DNA from: Planctomycetota bacterium
Lineage (GTDB): Bacteria; Planctomycetota; Phycisphaerae; Sedimentisphaerales; Anaerohalosphaeraceae
Direction of reading: 5' to 3'
Length of the DNA: 42,846 nucleotides
NCBI GenBank assembly: GCA_022705405.1
Contig: JAKJEN010000006.1
Location: forward strand, 419 to 43,264
The notes beneath the pieces are model-generated. The model saw only the letters and a list, made by a program, of their open reading frames with translations. It was not told where the DNA came from and ran no database searches. Within the stretch, counting starts at the first letter, position 1. Each line of letters begins with the position of its first letter. This document shows, in pieces, positions 1-8,454 of the stretch. Position numbers and translations under genes: made by a program.

Positions 1-635
1 CCGCCGTATTGGATCCGCAGCGATTCGGCAAGAGATTGGCTGTACATTTCCCCCAGCAGTTTGCGGATCATCGCATGTACCTCCTGGGCCTGATCGGGCG
101 TGGCGTTTCGGCCGGTGCCAATAGCCCAAACCGGCTCGTAAGCGATGGTGACGGCCTTGACCTGCTCGGCGGAAATGCCCTCTAAGCCCTTCTTGATTTG
201 ATCGGCTACGACTTCCATCGTCCTGCCGCTGTCGCGCTGTTCCAGCAGCTCGCCCACGCAGAAAATCGGGAGCATGCCGCTTTGGATGGCGGCGCGGATC
301 TTTTTGTTGATCAGGGCGTCGGTCTCGCCGAGGATATGCCGCCGTTCGGAGTGGCCGAGAATGACATAGACACAGCCGCAGTCTTTGAGCATCGCGCAGC
401 TGATCTCGCCGGTAAAGGCGCCGTTGCCTTCAAAGTAAACGTCCTGGGCGCCGACGGCAATATCCGAAACGGTAAGCGCAGCGGCCACGGCCTGAAGGTA
501 AACAAACGGAGGGCAAACCGCCACATCCACGGTATTGATCTCGGCCAGATCCTGAGCCAGTGCGGCCGCCAGATTTACTGACGTCACGCTGTTGGTGTTC
601 ATTTTCCAGTTGCCGGCAAGAAACGGTTTTCTCAT
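1..635 (-). CDS. tpiA: Triosephosphate isomerase, 3' end beyond the window
   Basis: This cytosolic glycolytic and gluconeogenic enzyme interconverts dihydroxyacetone phosphate and glyceraldehyde 3-phosphate. The minus-strand translation begins MRKPFLAGNWKMNT, which carries the substrate-site Asn and Lys. It continues with VILGHSERRH, placing the catalytic His at residue 95, and AYEPVWAIGTG, which carries the catalytic Glu. About 211 codons are visible. Family members have about 250 residues, so roughly the last 40 lie beyond the left edge. The ATG at 635 has AGGAG six bases upstream. The gene lies 41 bases downstream of pheA on the same strand, so the two may be cotranscribed. Identity is near certain. 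Confidence 0.96.
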   Translation of the reverse strand, partial: MRKPFLAGNWKMNTNSVTSVNLAAALAQDLAEINTVDVAVCPPFVYLQAVAAALTVSDIAVGAQDVYFEGNGAFTGEISCAMLKDCGCVYVILGHSERRHILGETDALINKKIRAAIQSGMLPIFCVGELLEQRDSGRTMEVVADQIKKGLEGISAEQVKAVTIAYEPVWAIGTGRNATPDQAQEVHAMIRKLLGEMYSQSLAESLRIQYG

Positions 636-676
636 GTTCTGCTCCTGTTTCCTTTCTGTCATTTCCACTCTTTTTG

Positions 677-1747
677 CTATAGGACGGTCTTGCTGCACGG
701 AAAGCTGCCCAGGATGGACAGCTGAAGACAGTGCTTTTTGGCTTCTTCAAGGGCCTTGCGAACATTTTCATCCTGCTTGTGCCCGAGAAAATCCACGAAA
801 AAATAGTATTCCCATTCGCGTTTTTTATTCGGACGCGAGCCGATATTGGTCATGTTGATATTGTATTCCTTAAAGACATCCAGCACATCGACCAGAGCGC
901 CGGTTCGGTGGGCTGTGCTGAATAGGATGATGGTCTTATCGTCGCCGGTGGGTTGAGAATCCGCTTTGCCGATGATCAGAAACCGGGTGATATTGTTGGA
1001 GACATCTTCAATATCGGCACAAAGAATTTTAAGACCATAGATCTCCGCGGCGATTTCCGAGGCAATCGCCGCCGATCCGGATTCTTCGGCCGCCAGTTGC
1101 GCCGCCCGGGAGGAAGAGGCCACAGGGATTGTCTTGGCGTCCCGAAACGTGGCGGCCAGCCAGTTGCGGCATTGGGCAAAGACCTCCGGCTGGGAATAGA
1201 TCTTTGTGATCGCCGACATCGGGCAGTTGGCCATCAGATTATGATGAATCGCCATGTGCACCTCGGCGCAGATCAGGACATCGGTCTCGATAAAGGCGTC
1301 CAGCGATTCGCGAACGCCTCCGCCGGCGGAGTTTTCAATGGGTACAATTCCAAAATTGCAGTGACCTTTGCTGACTTCTTCAAAGATGCTGCGAATGTCG
1401 GCCAGCGCTTCATAATCGACGCTTTGACCAAACTTTAAAATGGCCGCATTGTGGCTGAAGCTGCCCTTGGGCCCCAGATATCCGATCCGCATGGCCTGTT
1501 CCAGAAGGAAAGACCCGCTCATCAGTTCCCGCCAGATGGCATAAAGAGTCTTGTCCGGCAGGGGGCCTTTGTTAAGTCGGGATATTTTATCAAGAACGGC
1601 CTTTTCGCGATGGGGCACATAGACCGGAACCTCTCCGGCCTGTTTGAGTTTGCCGATTTCTACGGCCACTTGCGCACGCCGACTGATCAACTCGACGAGC
1701 TGTTCATCAATAGAATCGATCTGTTTTCTCAACTCATTCAGTGCCAT
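677..1747 (-). CDS. pheA: Bifunctional chorismate mutase / prephenate dehydratase (P-protein)
   Basis: The protein converts chorismate to prephenate and then to phenylpyruvate in phenylalanine synthesis. The N-terminal AroQ-type mutase domain (about residues 1-90) starts ALNELRKQIDSIDEQLVELI. The prephenate dehydratase domain starts near GYLGPKGSFSHNAA and carries VPIENSAGG and the NNITRF motif with the catalytic Thr. The C-terminal ACT domain has the regulatory GALV and a GSRP version of the ESRP motif, so phenylalanine feedback is likely. I chose the ATG at 1747 (356 residues) because it gives the normal mutase start. An in-frame GTG at 1801 would add 18 residues. Neither start has a strong ribosome site. 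Divergent from ogt. Confidence 0.94.
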   Translation of the reverse strand: MALNELRKQIDSIDEQLVELISRRAQVAVEIGKLKQAGEVPVYVPHREKAVLDKISRLNKGPLPDKTLYAIWRELMSGSFLLEQAMRIGYLGPKGSFSHNAAILKFGQSVDYEALADIRSIFEEVSKGHCNFGIVPIENSAGGGVRESLDAFIETDVLICAEVHMAIHHNLMANCPMSAITKIYSQPEVFAQCRNWLAATFRDAKTIPVASSSRAAQLAAEESGSAAIASEIAAEIYGLKILCADIEDVSNNITRFLIIGKADSQPTGDDKTIILFSTAHRTGALVDVLDVFKEYNINMTNIGSRPNKKREWEYYFFVDFLGHKQDENVRKALEEAKKHCLQLSILGSFPCSKTVL

Positions 1748-1909
1748 TGCAGGCGATGCTTGTTTCCTTGCACTGTCAGGATAGATTATCTCCCTATGCA
1801 CAGAAAGGCCTTAATTACCATATTTGACAGCTCTCGTCAACGAAAATGGCGTGTATTTGCTTGTCTTTGCATAAAATTCGGCGTATTTTTTAGCGCATAG
1901 GAAAAAATT

Positions 1910-2479
1910 ATGAAAAAAATACTATTCTACACGATATTTAAGACCCGTTGGGGCTGGTTTGGGCTCTGCGGAACTCAAGGCAGTCTGGTTCGAACCTGTC
2001 TGCCTGAAAAAAACAAAGAGAAAGCGACGCGCGCTTTGTTATCCGGGCTGGATAAACCGCAAAATGATCCAAGATTTTTCAAGTCTCTGCAGGACGACAT
2101 AAAGCTATATTATGAAGGATCTTATGTTGATTTTAGATCGGTTCCGGTGTGCCTGGATGGATTCACGACGTTCCAAAAATCTGCTTTGCTGAAGTTAAAA
2201 AACATAACCTATGGTAATATAATCACTTATAAAGATCTTGCCAAAATGGCATCCCGACCCAAGGCATCTCGGGCAATCGGCATGGCAATGGCTAAAAACC
2301 CTCTTCCTTTGATCATTCCCTGCCATCGAGTAGTTCGAACAGATGGGGCGTTGGGAGGATTTTCCGCATCGGGAGGCATCCTGACCAAGCAAAAAATGAT
2401 TGATCTGGAAAATCAAAAAAGCAGCGAGGTTAAGGAAATCCTGATCCTTATCAACGAGTGTAATACGACCATTCTATAA
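1910..2479 (+). CDS. ogt: Methylated-DNA--protein-cysteine S-methyltransferase
   Basis: This suicide DNA-repair protein moves the alkyl group from O6-alkylguanine to its own cysteine. The C-terminal half carries the diagnostic IIPCHRVV motif with the acceptor Cys at residue 138. Upstream are the GNIITYKDLA helix-turn-helix segment and the SRAIGMAMAKNP recognition helix. The 189-residue length, with a divergent N-terminal ribonuclease-like domain, fits the Ogt/MGMT family. There is no Ada domain. The start follows AGGAAAAAATT, a weak but usable ribosome site. It is divergently transcribed from pheA across about 160 bases and looks like a single-gene unit. The family is certain; the symbol ogt rather than mgt is convention. 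Confidence 0.92.
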   Translation: MKKILFYTIFKTRWGWFGLCGTQGSLVRTCLPEKNKEKATRALLSGLDKPQNDPRFFKSLQDDIKLYYEGSYVDFRSVPVCLDGFTTFQKSALLKLKNITYGNIITYKDLAKMASRPKASRAIGMAMAKNPLPLIIPCHRVVRTDGALGGFSASGGILTKQKMIDLENQKSSEVKEILILINECNTTIL

Positions 2480-2496
2480 ATTCCGTTCTGATCGCG

Positions 2497-2537
2497 GCAA
2501 GACCGGTCAAAAAATTTTTGTCGATAACCGGCCTTGC
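2497..2537 (+). terminator. Imperfect hairpin after ogt, possible terminator
   Basis: GCAAGACCGGT (2497-2507) pairs with ACCGGCCTTGC (2527-2537), 11 bases with one mismatch, around a 19-base loop. It begins 17 bases after the ogt stop codon. No T tract follows the right arm, so intrinsic termination is uncertain. Confidence 0.35.
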
Positions 2538-2680
2538 GTCCTATAAGGTCGGGCTTCAGTCGCAACAGGGCAGGATGGTTCAAAAAATACGAAGGAACAT
2601 CAAAAAAAGAAGGCGCTTTTTGTTATAATATCCTTTTCATCTATTTCATGAACAAAACAGTGACTATGGCGGGTGATGCA

Positions 2681-3076
2681 ATGCAGTACAAATACCATAC
2701 AAAATCAGGCAGTGTTTATGTCCGCACGGTGGACGCCTACGGCGACACCTGGGATAAATTTGACAAAGCGGGCCAGTCCGTCTCTTTGGCTGGAGCCATC
2801 CACCTGACCCGAAAGCGGCTTCAGGAAATCGTCACGGACTATCCGGTGACGGCGCTGGTGCAAACCACCATCCTCGGTCAGAGCGTGGCTCGTGAATTTT
2901 TTGATGACGTCAAACGGGAAGGGTCAAAAACAATTCCGGAAGGCGAAGAATCCGCTATTTTCTTTCTGATCGACCGCGGGGAGGGCCGCTGCAGTTTGGG
3001 CTACAGCAGCCGCATCGAAAAGATTGAAGTACTGGATCAGGCAGAAAAACCTGAAGGCGTTAAAATCAGATACTAA
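2681..3076 (+). CDS. Hypothetical protein, 131 aa
   Basis: I do not recognise this protein. The frame is open from 2534, but the upstream part (MRPIRSGFSRN...) looks random and spans a TATAAT-like sequence at 2624-2629. I prefer the ATG at 2681, which has GGGTGA six bases upstream. ATGs at 2648 and 2666 are alternatives. The product starts MQYKYHTKSGSVYVRTVD and is small, soluble and mixed alpha/beta, with no signal peptide, membrane segment or cysteine pair. The charged C-terminus ends EGVKIRY. It stands alone between ogt and a convergent alcohol dehydrogenase. Codon use resembles its neighbours, which supports a real gene. Function unknown. Confidence 0.7.
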   Translation: MQYKYHTKSGSVYVRTVDAYGDTWDKFDKAGQSVSLAGAIHLTRKRLQEIVTDYPVTALVQTTILGQSVAREFFDDVKREGSKTIPEGEESAIFFLIDRGEGRCSLGYSSRIEKIEVLDQAEKPEGVKIRY

Positions 3077-3164
3077 ATCCGCCGGGCATTGTTTGACCTT
3101 TTGATTCCACAGAGTCCGGCGGTTCGCTTTTGCGGCAGTGACAACCCGTTTTTTTACACCCCAT

Positions 3165-4316
3165 TTAGAGGCACAGTTTGAGAATCTCTTCAACCTGAGG
3201 GGCGCTGATGTTCTGGCGCTCTCCCATGATAGATCCGCGTTTGGCAAAACGATCTACAATCTTCTGTGTGTCGGCCTGTGTAATCTTATAATCGCCCAGT
3301 CGGGTAGGCATATCGATTGAATGGAAAAACTCGACGCTTTTTTCAAGGGCGGCGCGGGCCTGAAAATCCCGATCCCCGCTTGTAATATGCCATACGCGGC
3401 GAGCCAGTTGGGCCAGTTTGTCTTTTTTGTTCTCAAACTGATGCTGCCAGAGGGCGGGCATCACAACAGCCAGAGACTCGGCGTGGTCAAGACCGAAAAA
3501 GGCCGTCAATTCATGGCCGATACTGTGTGTGGTCCAGTCTTCCACAACCCCGCAGCAAAGCGACCCATTGAGGGCACAGGCGGCCGCCCACATAAAACTG
3601 GCCCGGCTGTCGTAATCCTGTTTCTGGATCACATCGGGAGCAATATCGATCAGGGTGCGGAGTACGGCCTCGGCCTGGCGATCTTGCAAGGGCGTATTGA
3701 CGCTGTAGGTGGCGTACTGTTCCAGTACATGGACAAAGGCATCAACAAGGCCGTTGCGCAACTGTTTTTTCGGAAGAGAATAGGTCGTCTCCGGATCGAG
3801 GATGGAAAACAGCGGATAGACAAGCGGATGACTGAAAGGCAGTTTTTCCTGCGTTTCTTTTCGTGAGATTACAGACCCGCAGTTCATTTCCGAACCGGTC
3901 GCCGGAAGGGTTATCACATCGCCCAGCGGCAGGGCTTTTTTGATTCGTATTCCGCCGGTAGTCAGAATACCCCAGGGATCGCCTTCATAACAGGCAGCGG
4001 CGGCGATGAACTTTGTGGCATCGAGGACCGACCCGCCGCCGACCGACAAGAGAAACTCGATCTTTTCCGTCTTGATCTTTTCGATGGCCCGTAGACAGGT
4101 TTCATACAGAGGATTTGGTTCAATCCCGGAAAACTCGACAAAATTCCTTCCTTTCAGGCCGCGCAGAACCTGGTCATAGACGCCGTTTTTTTTGATGGAC
4201 CCGCCTCCATAGAGGAGCATTATCTTTTTCCCCTTAGGGATAAATTTGCCGACTGTAGGAATTGTTTTTTTGCCGAAAACGATGCGCACGGGGTTATAAA
4301 ATTCAAAATTATTCAT
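3165..4316 (-). CDS. Iron-dependent alcohol dehydrogenase (butanol dehydrogenase / YqhD type)
   Basis: A group III metal-dependent alcohol or aldehyde oxidoreductase of 383 residues, cytosolic and using NAD(P)H. The Rossmann-like N-terminal half carries YGGGSIKKNGVYDQV and the nucleotide-binding GGGSVLDATKFIA (about 93-105), followed by LPATGSEMN. Metal ligands by family spacing are D192, H196 (VDAFVHVLEQ), H264 (THSIGHE) and H278 (LDHAESLAVVMPA). The 4/68/14 spacing matches the YqhD/BdhA pattern. The ATG at 4316 has AAAGGA upstream. The physiological substrate cannot be read from sequence; aldehyde detoxification or fermentative alcohol formation are both possible. It is a single gene, convergent with the 131-residue ORF. 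Confidence 0.9.
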   Translation of the reverse strand: MNNFEFYNPVRIVFGKKTIPTVGKFIPKGKKIMLLYGGGSIKKNGVYDQVLRGLKGRNFVEFSGIEPNPLYETCLRAIEKIKTEKIEFLLSVGGGSVLDATKFIAAAACYEGDPWGILTTGGIRIKKALPLGDVITLPATGSEMNCGSVISRKETQEKLPFSHPLVYPLFSILDPETTYSLPKKQLRNGLVDAFVHVLEQYATYSVNTPLQDRQAEAVLRTLIDIAPDVIQKQDYDSRASFMWAAACALNGSLCCGVVEDWTTHSIGHELTAFFGLDHAESLAVVMPALWQHQFENKKDKLAQLARRVWHITSGDRDFQARAALEKSVEFFHSIDMPTRLGDYKITQADTQKIVDRFAKRGSIMGERQNISAPQVEEILKLCL

Positions 4317-4407
4317 TTTTTTGTCCTTTCATCTGTTGCTTTACTGAATGGATTCATTATCCAAGATTGTCCTTTCTTTGCAAGAAAAAGCCATTTTAAC
4401 ATAAAAA

Positions 4408-4434
4408 TTGACATAATGCGATTATATCTATAAA
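4408..4434 (+). promoter_or_regulatory. Possible distal promoter for the ffh operon
   Basis: TTGACA at 4408-4413 and TATAAA at 4429-4434 are separated by 15 bases, shorter than ideal, in an AT-rich gap upstream of ffh. The perfect -35 is the main argument. Confidence 0.35.
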
Positions 4435-4493
4435 CAAAGTCTGAATTTATTTATAAAAATTCTCTTCCTTTCGCCTAATAACCGTTTTTCTTG

Positions 4494-4522
4494 TTGCAGC
4501 GGGCTTTGGTTTTTTGTAAAAT
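4494..4522 (+). promoter_or_regulatory. Possible proximal promoter for the ffh operon
   Basis: TTGCAG at 4494-4499 and TAAAAT at 4517-4522 have the ideal 17-base spacing. A transcript would start near 4529, giving a leader of about 60 bases before the TTG start of ffh. Confidence 0.45.
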
Positions 4523-4591
4523 CCTTCGTTTTCGCAGTACGCTTCTGTGCACACACAGGGGCCTGCGCGAGACAGACATGGAGAATTTGGA

Positions 4592-6004
4592 TTGTTTGAC
4601 GCGCTGACGAGTAAATTCAATGGGATCTTTCATTCGCTCTCCGGCCGCGGCCGCATCACGGAGTCGAATGTGTCAGACGCTATGCGCGAAGTCCGCAAGG
4701 CGCTGCTGGAGGCGGATGTCAATTATCACGTCGTCAAGCAGTTCTGCAAGGATGTACAAGAGGCGGCCATGGGGGCGCAGGTCATCCAGAGTCTGCGGCC
4801 GGGCCAGGTTATGATCAAGATCGTCCATGACCAATTGGTCAAACTGATGGGGCCGGTCGATACCCGGATTTACTACGTCTCGCCGGGGCCTACGATCATC
4901 ATGCTGGCCGGCCTGCAGGGCTCCGGCAAAACCACGACAGCGGGCAAACTGGCTAAATACCTTGTATCCAAGGGCAAGCGGCCCTGTCTTGTCGCCGACG
5001 ATCTCCAACGGCCGGCGGCCATTGATCAGTTAGAAACGCTGGCGCAGCAGATCGAGGTGCCGATCTATACCGAACGGATAACCGACGCGGTCAAAGTCGC
5101 TCGCAAAGGCATCGCTCACGCCAGGGAAATCGGCTGCGATGTAGTGGTTCTGGATACGGCCGGACGTCTGCATATTGACGAAGAGATGATGACCGAGATC
5201 GCCAATGTAGCCAAGGCCGTCGCGCCTCATCAGATCTACCTGGTCTGTGACGCGATGACCGGCCAGGATGCGGTTAACTCGGCCAAAGAGTTTAACGACC
5301 GGCTGGAACTGGACGGGGTGATCCTGACCAAACTGGACGGCGACGCCCGCGGCGGGGCGGCTTTAAGCGTCAAGGCAGTCACCGGCAAACCGATCAAGTT
5401 TATCGGAGTCGGCGAAAAACTTGATAAACTCGAAGAGTTTCATCCGGACCGGATGGCCGGACGAATTCTGGGCATGGGCGATGTGGTGACGCTGGTGGAA
5501 AAGGCCCAGGAGCAGTTTGATGCCGAGGAGACCCAGAAAATGCAGGCCAAGATGGCCAAGGGCACCTTCGGTTTCGATGATTTTTTAAAGCAGATGCAGG
5601 CGATGAAAAAAATGGGCGGCCTGGCCAGTATGCTCAAGATGATCCCCGGGATGAGTCAATTGGGCCAGATGGATCTGGACGATCGGGAGATCAACCGGAT
5701 GGAGGGGATTGTCCATTCGATGACGCCGCAGGAACGGCGCGACCCGGATTTAATCGACGCCTCCCGACGTCGGCGGATCGCCCGGGGCAGCGGGCGGGAT
5801 GGGCAGGAAGTGGCCGCCCTGATCAAGACCTTTAAACGCAGCCGGGATCTGATGAAGTCGCTTTCGGGCGGCGCAATGGGCGGGCTGAAAAGTCTGATGA
5901 CCGGAAAACTGGATATTTTCGGGGCCATGAACAGCGGGCGCAAGGTCAAACAACGATCCAAGCGCAAGCAGCAGCCCCGCAAAAAAAAGAAGCATCGGCG
6001 ATAA
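4592..6004 (+). CDS. ffh: Signal recognition particle GTPase Ffh
   Basis: Ffh binds signal sequences on the ribosome and delivers nascent chains to FtsY at the membrane. An N-domain helical bundle comes first. The G domain follows, with GLQGSGKTT (about 107-115), DTAGRLHID and TKLDGDARGG. The methionine-rich M domain includes FDDFLKQMQAMKKMGG, LKMIPGM and the RNA-binding RRRRIARGSG. The tail is very basic (RKQQPRKKKKHRR). I chose TTG at 4592 (470 residues) because GGAG lies eight bases upstream and the product then starts as Ffh proteins do (FDALTSKF). A GTG at 4547 would add 15 unrelated residues. First gene of a ribosome/secretion operon. No SRP RNA gene was recognised nearby. Confidence 0.95.
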   Translation: MFDALTSKFNGIFHSLSGRGRITESNVSDAMREVRKALLEADVNYHVVKQFCKDVQEAAMGAQVIQSLRPGQVMIKIVHDQLVKLMGPVDTRIYYVSPGPTIIMLAGLQGSGKTTTAGKLAKYLVSKGKRPCLVADDLQRPAAIDQLETLAQQIEVPIYTERITDAVKVARKGIAHAREIGCDVVVLDTAGRLHIDEEMMTEIANVAKAVAPHQIYLVCDAMTGQDAVNSAKEFNDRLELDGVILTKLDGDARGGAALSVKAVTGKPIKFIGVGEKLDKLEEFHPDRMAGRILGMGDVVTLVEKAQEQFDAEETQKMQAKMAKGTFGFDDFLKQMQAMKKMGGLASMLKMIPGMSQLGQMDLDDREINRMEGIVHSMTPQERRDPDLIDASRRRRIARGSGRDGQEVAALIKTFKRSRDLMKSLSGGAMGGLKSLMTGKLDIFGAMNSGRKVKQRSKRKQQPRKKKKHRR

Positions 6005-6005
6005 A

Positions 6006-6341
6006 ATGCAGACCGGGATGTCCATTGATGAGTATCTCAAGACGCTGGAGCGTTTTGTCGGCGACCCATACGGGGCACAGGTGCGAGGCCATTTTCGAAG
6101 TCTGGACGGGGCCGGCGAACTGGCGGTTTTGCAGTCGCCCAGTCGGGATGAGTACGAGCAGCTTTGCCGGGCGACAGCGATTATGACAGCGGCTGAAAAA
6201 GACCGCGTCGCCGATCTGACAGAACAGCAGATTATGCGGATTGCAGAGGATGCTCAGGCCGATCCGGCCCTGCTGGCTATTTTCTTAAACGGCTATGTGC
6301 TGATGAAAAATAAAGCCGGAAACAGCAAAAAGGAAAAATAA
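6006..6341 (+). CDS. Hypothetical protein, 111 aa, between ffh and rpsP
   Basis: I do not recognise this small protein. It starts one base after the ffh stop codon, so it is probably translationally coupled. A second ATG at 6018 (MSIDEYLKTLERF) is a possible start. The product is acidic and predicted mostly helical: residues 45-85 (SRDEYEQLCRATAIMTAAEK and onward) look like amphipathic helices. The tail is lysine-rich (KNKAGNSKKEK). It has no membrane segment or cysteine pair. It is not the KH-domain protein often found beside rpsP. Its position suggests a link with translation or secretion, but that is inference from neighbours only. Confidence 0.75.
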   Translation: MQTGMSIDEYLKTLERFVGDPYGAQVRGHFRSLDGAGELAVLQSPSRDEYEQLCRATAIMTAAEKDRVADLTEQQIMRIAEDAQADPALLAIFLNGYVLMKNKAGNSKKEK

Positions 6342-6463
6342 GAAGTCGTCTGTCAAAAGCGGATAGATCCTTTTTATATATTTTGTGATTGCAGCAAACT
6401 TTGTTTTACGGACGGCATTGGGCCGGCCGTGAAAATTGACTATAAAACCGGAAAGGAACCAAC

Positions 6464-6838
6464 ATGGCAGTAAAAATCAGAATGACGCGGATGGGCCGAC
6501 GGCATCGCCCCTTCTACCGCATCAATGCGGTAGAGTCGCGAACGCCCCGTGACGGCCGAATTCTGGAAAAACTGGGCCACTATGACCCCATCGAAAAAGA
6601 CGCCTCCAAACAGGTGGTGCTGAATACCGAGCGTGTGCAGTACTGGCTGGGTCAGGGCGCAATTACCTCCGATACCGTAGCCCAGATTCTTAAAAGACAC
6701 GGCATTGCCTGCCCGAGGTATGAAGAAAAACTGAAACGGCGTCAGCGCGCTTTGGAGATTGCCCGCAAGGCAGGGCGACCGTTTACCAAGGCGGAAAAAG
6801 AGGCCGCCAACAAGCCCGCTGAAGAACCGAAGTCGTAA
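6464..6838 (+). CDS. rpsP: 30S ribosomal protein S16
   Basis: A structural protein of the small ribosomal subunit, needed for assembly of the 16S rRNA 5' domain. The start AVKIRMTRMGRRHRPFYRI is the classic S16 N-terminus, followed by GRILEKLGHYDPI and RVQYWLGQGA. At 124 residues it is longer than the usual 80-90, with a lysine-rich C-terminal tail from about residue 90. The ATG has AAAGGAAC upstream. A 122-base gap separates it from the previous gene and contains a near-perfect GC-rich stem (ACGGACGGC with GCCGGCCGT around 6411-6430). That stem could act as an attenuator or partial terminator. Confidence 0.95.
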   Translation: MAVKIRMTRMGRRHRPFYRINAVESRTPRDGRILEKLGHYDPIEKDASKQVVLNTERVQYWLGQGAITSDTVAQILKRHGIACPRYEEKLKRRQRALEIARKAGRPFTKAEKEAANKPAEEPKS

Positions 6839-6847
6839 GCGGCTGCC

Positions 6848-7558
6848 ATGATGCGAATCGACGTTTTGACCTTGTTTCCGGAGATGTTCGACTCGCCCCT
6901 GAGTCATTCGATTCTCAAGCGGGCGCAGGAGCAGGGCGTCGTTGAGATTGTTCTTTCAAATATCAGAGCGTTTACAACCGACCGCTACCACAAAGTAGAC
7001 GACAAGCCCTACGGGGGCGGGCCCGGGATGGTGATGATGTGCCAGCCGGTGTTTGACGCCTGCGAGCATATAATCGGCCAGCACCCGGAGCCGGGCCGTA
7101 TGATCTTGCTGACCCCTCAGGGCAAGCCGCTGACCCAGGAGATCGTCCGGCAGCTCAGTTGCGAAAAACGGCTGATCCTGATCGCCGGACGTTATGAGGG
7201 ATTCGACGAGCGGATCCGTCTGGGTCTTGGAGCCGAGGCGATTTCCATCGGCGACTACATTCTGTCCGGCGGAGAGATTCCGGCCCTGGCGCTGATTGAT
7301 TCCGTTGTGCGCCTGCTGGAGGGGGCGCTGGGCGATGAATGCTCGGCCGCTGATGAATCCTTCAGCGGCGGACTGCTGGAGTATCCGCATTATACGCGCC
7401 CGGAGGATTTTAGAGGGATGAAGGTTCCGGATGTGCTTCTCAGCGGCAATCACAGCCGAATTGCCCAGTGGCGCAAAGAACAGCGCATAGAACGAACCCG
7501 CCAGTTGCGTCCGGACTTGTGGCAGCGCCTGCAAGAACGCTTAGATGAAAAATCATAA
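6848..7558 (+). CDS. trmD: tRNA (guanine-37-N1)-methyltransferase
   Basis: TrmD methylates N1 of G37 next to the anticodon using SAM and so prevents +1 frameshifting. The protein starts MRIDVLTLFPEMF. It has the knotted SPOUT fold motifs: YGGGPGMVM, LTPQGKPLTQ, the SAM-binding AGRYEGFDERI, and SIGDYILSGGE. GNHSRIAQWR lies in the C-terminal domain. The length of 236 is typical. Two adjacent ATG codons (6848, 6851) could start it. It lies only nine bases after rpsP; the usual rimM gene between them is absent. Identity is certain. Confidence 0.96.
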   Translation: MMRIDVLTLFPEMFDSPLSHSILKRAQEQGVVEIVLSNIRAFTTDRYHKVDDKPYGGGPGMVMMCQPVFDACEHIIGQHPEPGRMILLTPQGKPLTQEIVRQLSCEKRLILIAGRYEGFDERIRLGLGAEAISIGDYILSGGEIPALALIDSVVRLLEGALGDECSAADESFSGGLLEYPHYTRPEDFRGMKVPDVLLSGNHSRIAQWRKEQRIERTRQLRPDLWQRLQERLDEKS

Positions 7559-7600
7559 TTATAAGAATTATCAAAAAGAAAATTTTCAGGAGATACATTC

Positions 7601-8005
7601 GTGAAGAAAGAAGTTGCAGAAAAGAAAATCGCCAAAGAGACAACCTCGTATCTGGACCTGGTAGAAAGTAAAAGCGCCAGGAAAAAGGTCCCCTATTTTG
7701 AGATCGGGGATACGGTAGATGTCCACTGCAAGATTGAAGAAGGCGGCAAGACCCGCGTTCAGATTTTCAACGGTACTGTTATAGCCCGCAAGGGACGGGG
7801 CCTGAACCAGATGTTTACGGTCCGCCGGATGGTTGGCGATGAGGGGGTCGAGAGGACGTTTCCGATTCATTCGCCCCATATCGTGGACGTTCGGCCCGTC
7901 CGCAGCGGCAAAACCCGCCGAGCCAAACTGTATTATCTGCGCAAACGCAGCGGCAAGAGCGTACGACTTTCCAGACGGCACAGCGATCATACCACCATCA
8001 GTTAA
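7601..8005 (+). CDS. rplS: 50S ribosomal protein L19
   Basis: A structural protein of the large subunit near the 30S/50S interface. Recognisable segments are PYFEIGDTVDVHCKI, RVQIFNGTVIARKGRG, FTVRRMVGDEGVERTFPIHSP and RRAKLYYLRKRSGK. The protein is 134 residues, with a charged N-terminal extension of about 28 residues before the conserved core. The start is GTG at 7601, supported by AGGAG followed by a short spacer. It is fourth in the rpsP-trmD block, 42 bases after trmD. Confidence 0.95.
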   Translation: MKKEVAEKKIAKETTSYLDLVESKSARKKVPYFEIGDTVDVHCKIEEGGKTRVQIFNGTVIARKGRGLNQMFTVRRMVGDEGVERTFPIHSPHIVDVRPVRSGKTRRAKLYYLRKRSGKSVRLSRRHSDHTTIS

Positions 8006-8022
8006 CAGAAGGGGCCGCCGCT

Positions 8023-8421
8023 ATGTTGATGCTCTGGGGTCGCGGCCGTCAGCTGGCGGATCCGAAGCGTCTGGGCCGATGGGGCCAGCGCCAGGCGGAG
8101 CGATTCCTGCGCCGAAAGGGATGTCGAACCATCGCGCGAAACTATGGATTTCGCGGAGGCGAGATTGACCTGATTGCCGCCGATCAGGGCGGAGCGGTAG
8201 TCTTTGTGGAAGTTAAAACCCGTCGCAGCGAGGATTACGCAACGGCCATATCGGCCGTAAACTTCCAAAAGCAGAAAAAAATCATCCGAACCGCAAAGCG
8301 CTTTCTGGGCCGATACAAACTCCCGGATCGCCCTTTGCGGTTCGATGTGGTAACGGTCATCCTTCCGCCGCAAGGCCCGCCCCTGATCCGCCACTATCCG
8401 GGGGCTTTTCGACCAAAATAA
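8023..8421 (+). CDS. yraN: YraN family (UPF0102) nuclease-like protein
   Basis: YraN proteins are small PD-(D/E)XK-fold proteins of unclear physiological role, often encoded next to rplS or rnhB. The nuclease-like core is visible as GEIDLIAADQGGAVVFVEVKT (about residues 47-67), with the Glu, Asp and Glu-X-Lys of the fold. It is preceded by LGRWGQRQAERFL and the conserved arginine-rich segment. At 132 residues it matches the family. Starts at 8023 or 8029 are both possible; AAGGGG upstream supports 8023. It is the last gene of the operon, 17 bases after rplS. Catalytic activity is not certain in this family. Confidence 0.88.
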   Translation: MLMLWGRGRQLADPKRLGRWGQRQAERFLRRKGCRTIARNYGFRGGEIDLIAADQGGAVVFVEVKTRRSEDYATAISAVNFQKQKKIIRTAKRFLGRYKLPDRPLRFDVVTVILPPQGPPLIRHYPGAFRPK

Positions 8422-8454
8422 TCATTGCGCAATACCAACTTTCCAGCCGGCTTT

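Noticed and set aside
1748-1801. GTG start of pheA at 1801
   Set aside because: It adds 18 residues before the normal chorismate mutase start; the ATG at 1747 fits the family better, though it is not excluded.
3321-3866. 181-codon plus-strand frame opposite the alcohol dehydrogenase
   Set aside because: It lies wholly within a well-identified gene on the other strand and has no domain or ribosome site.
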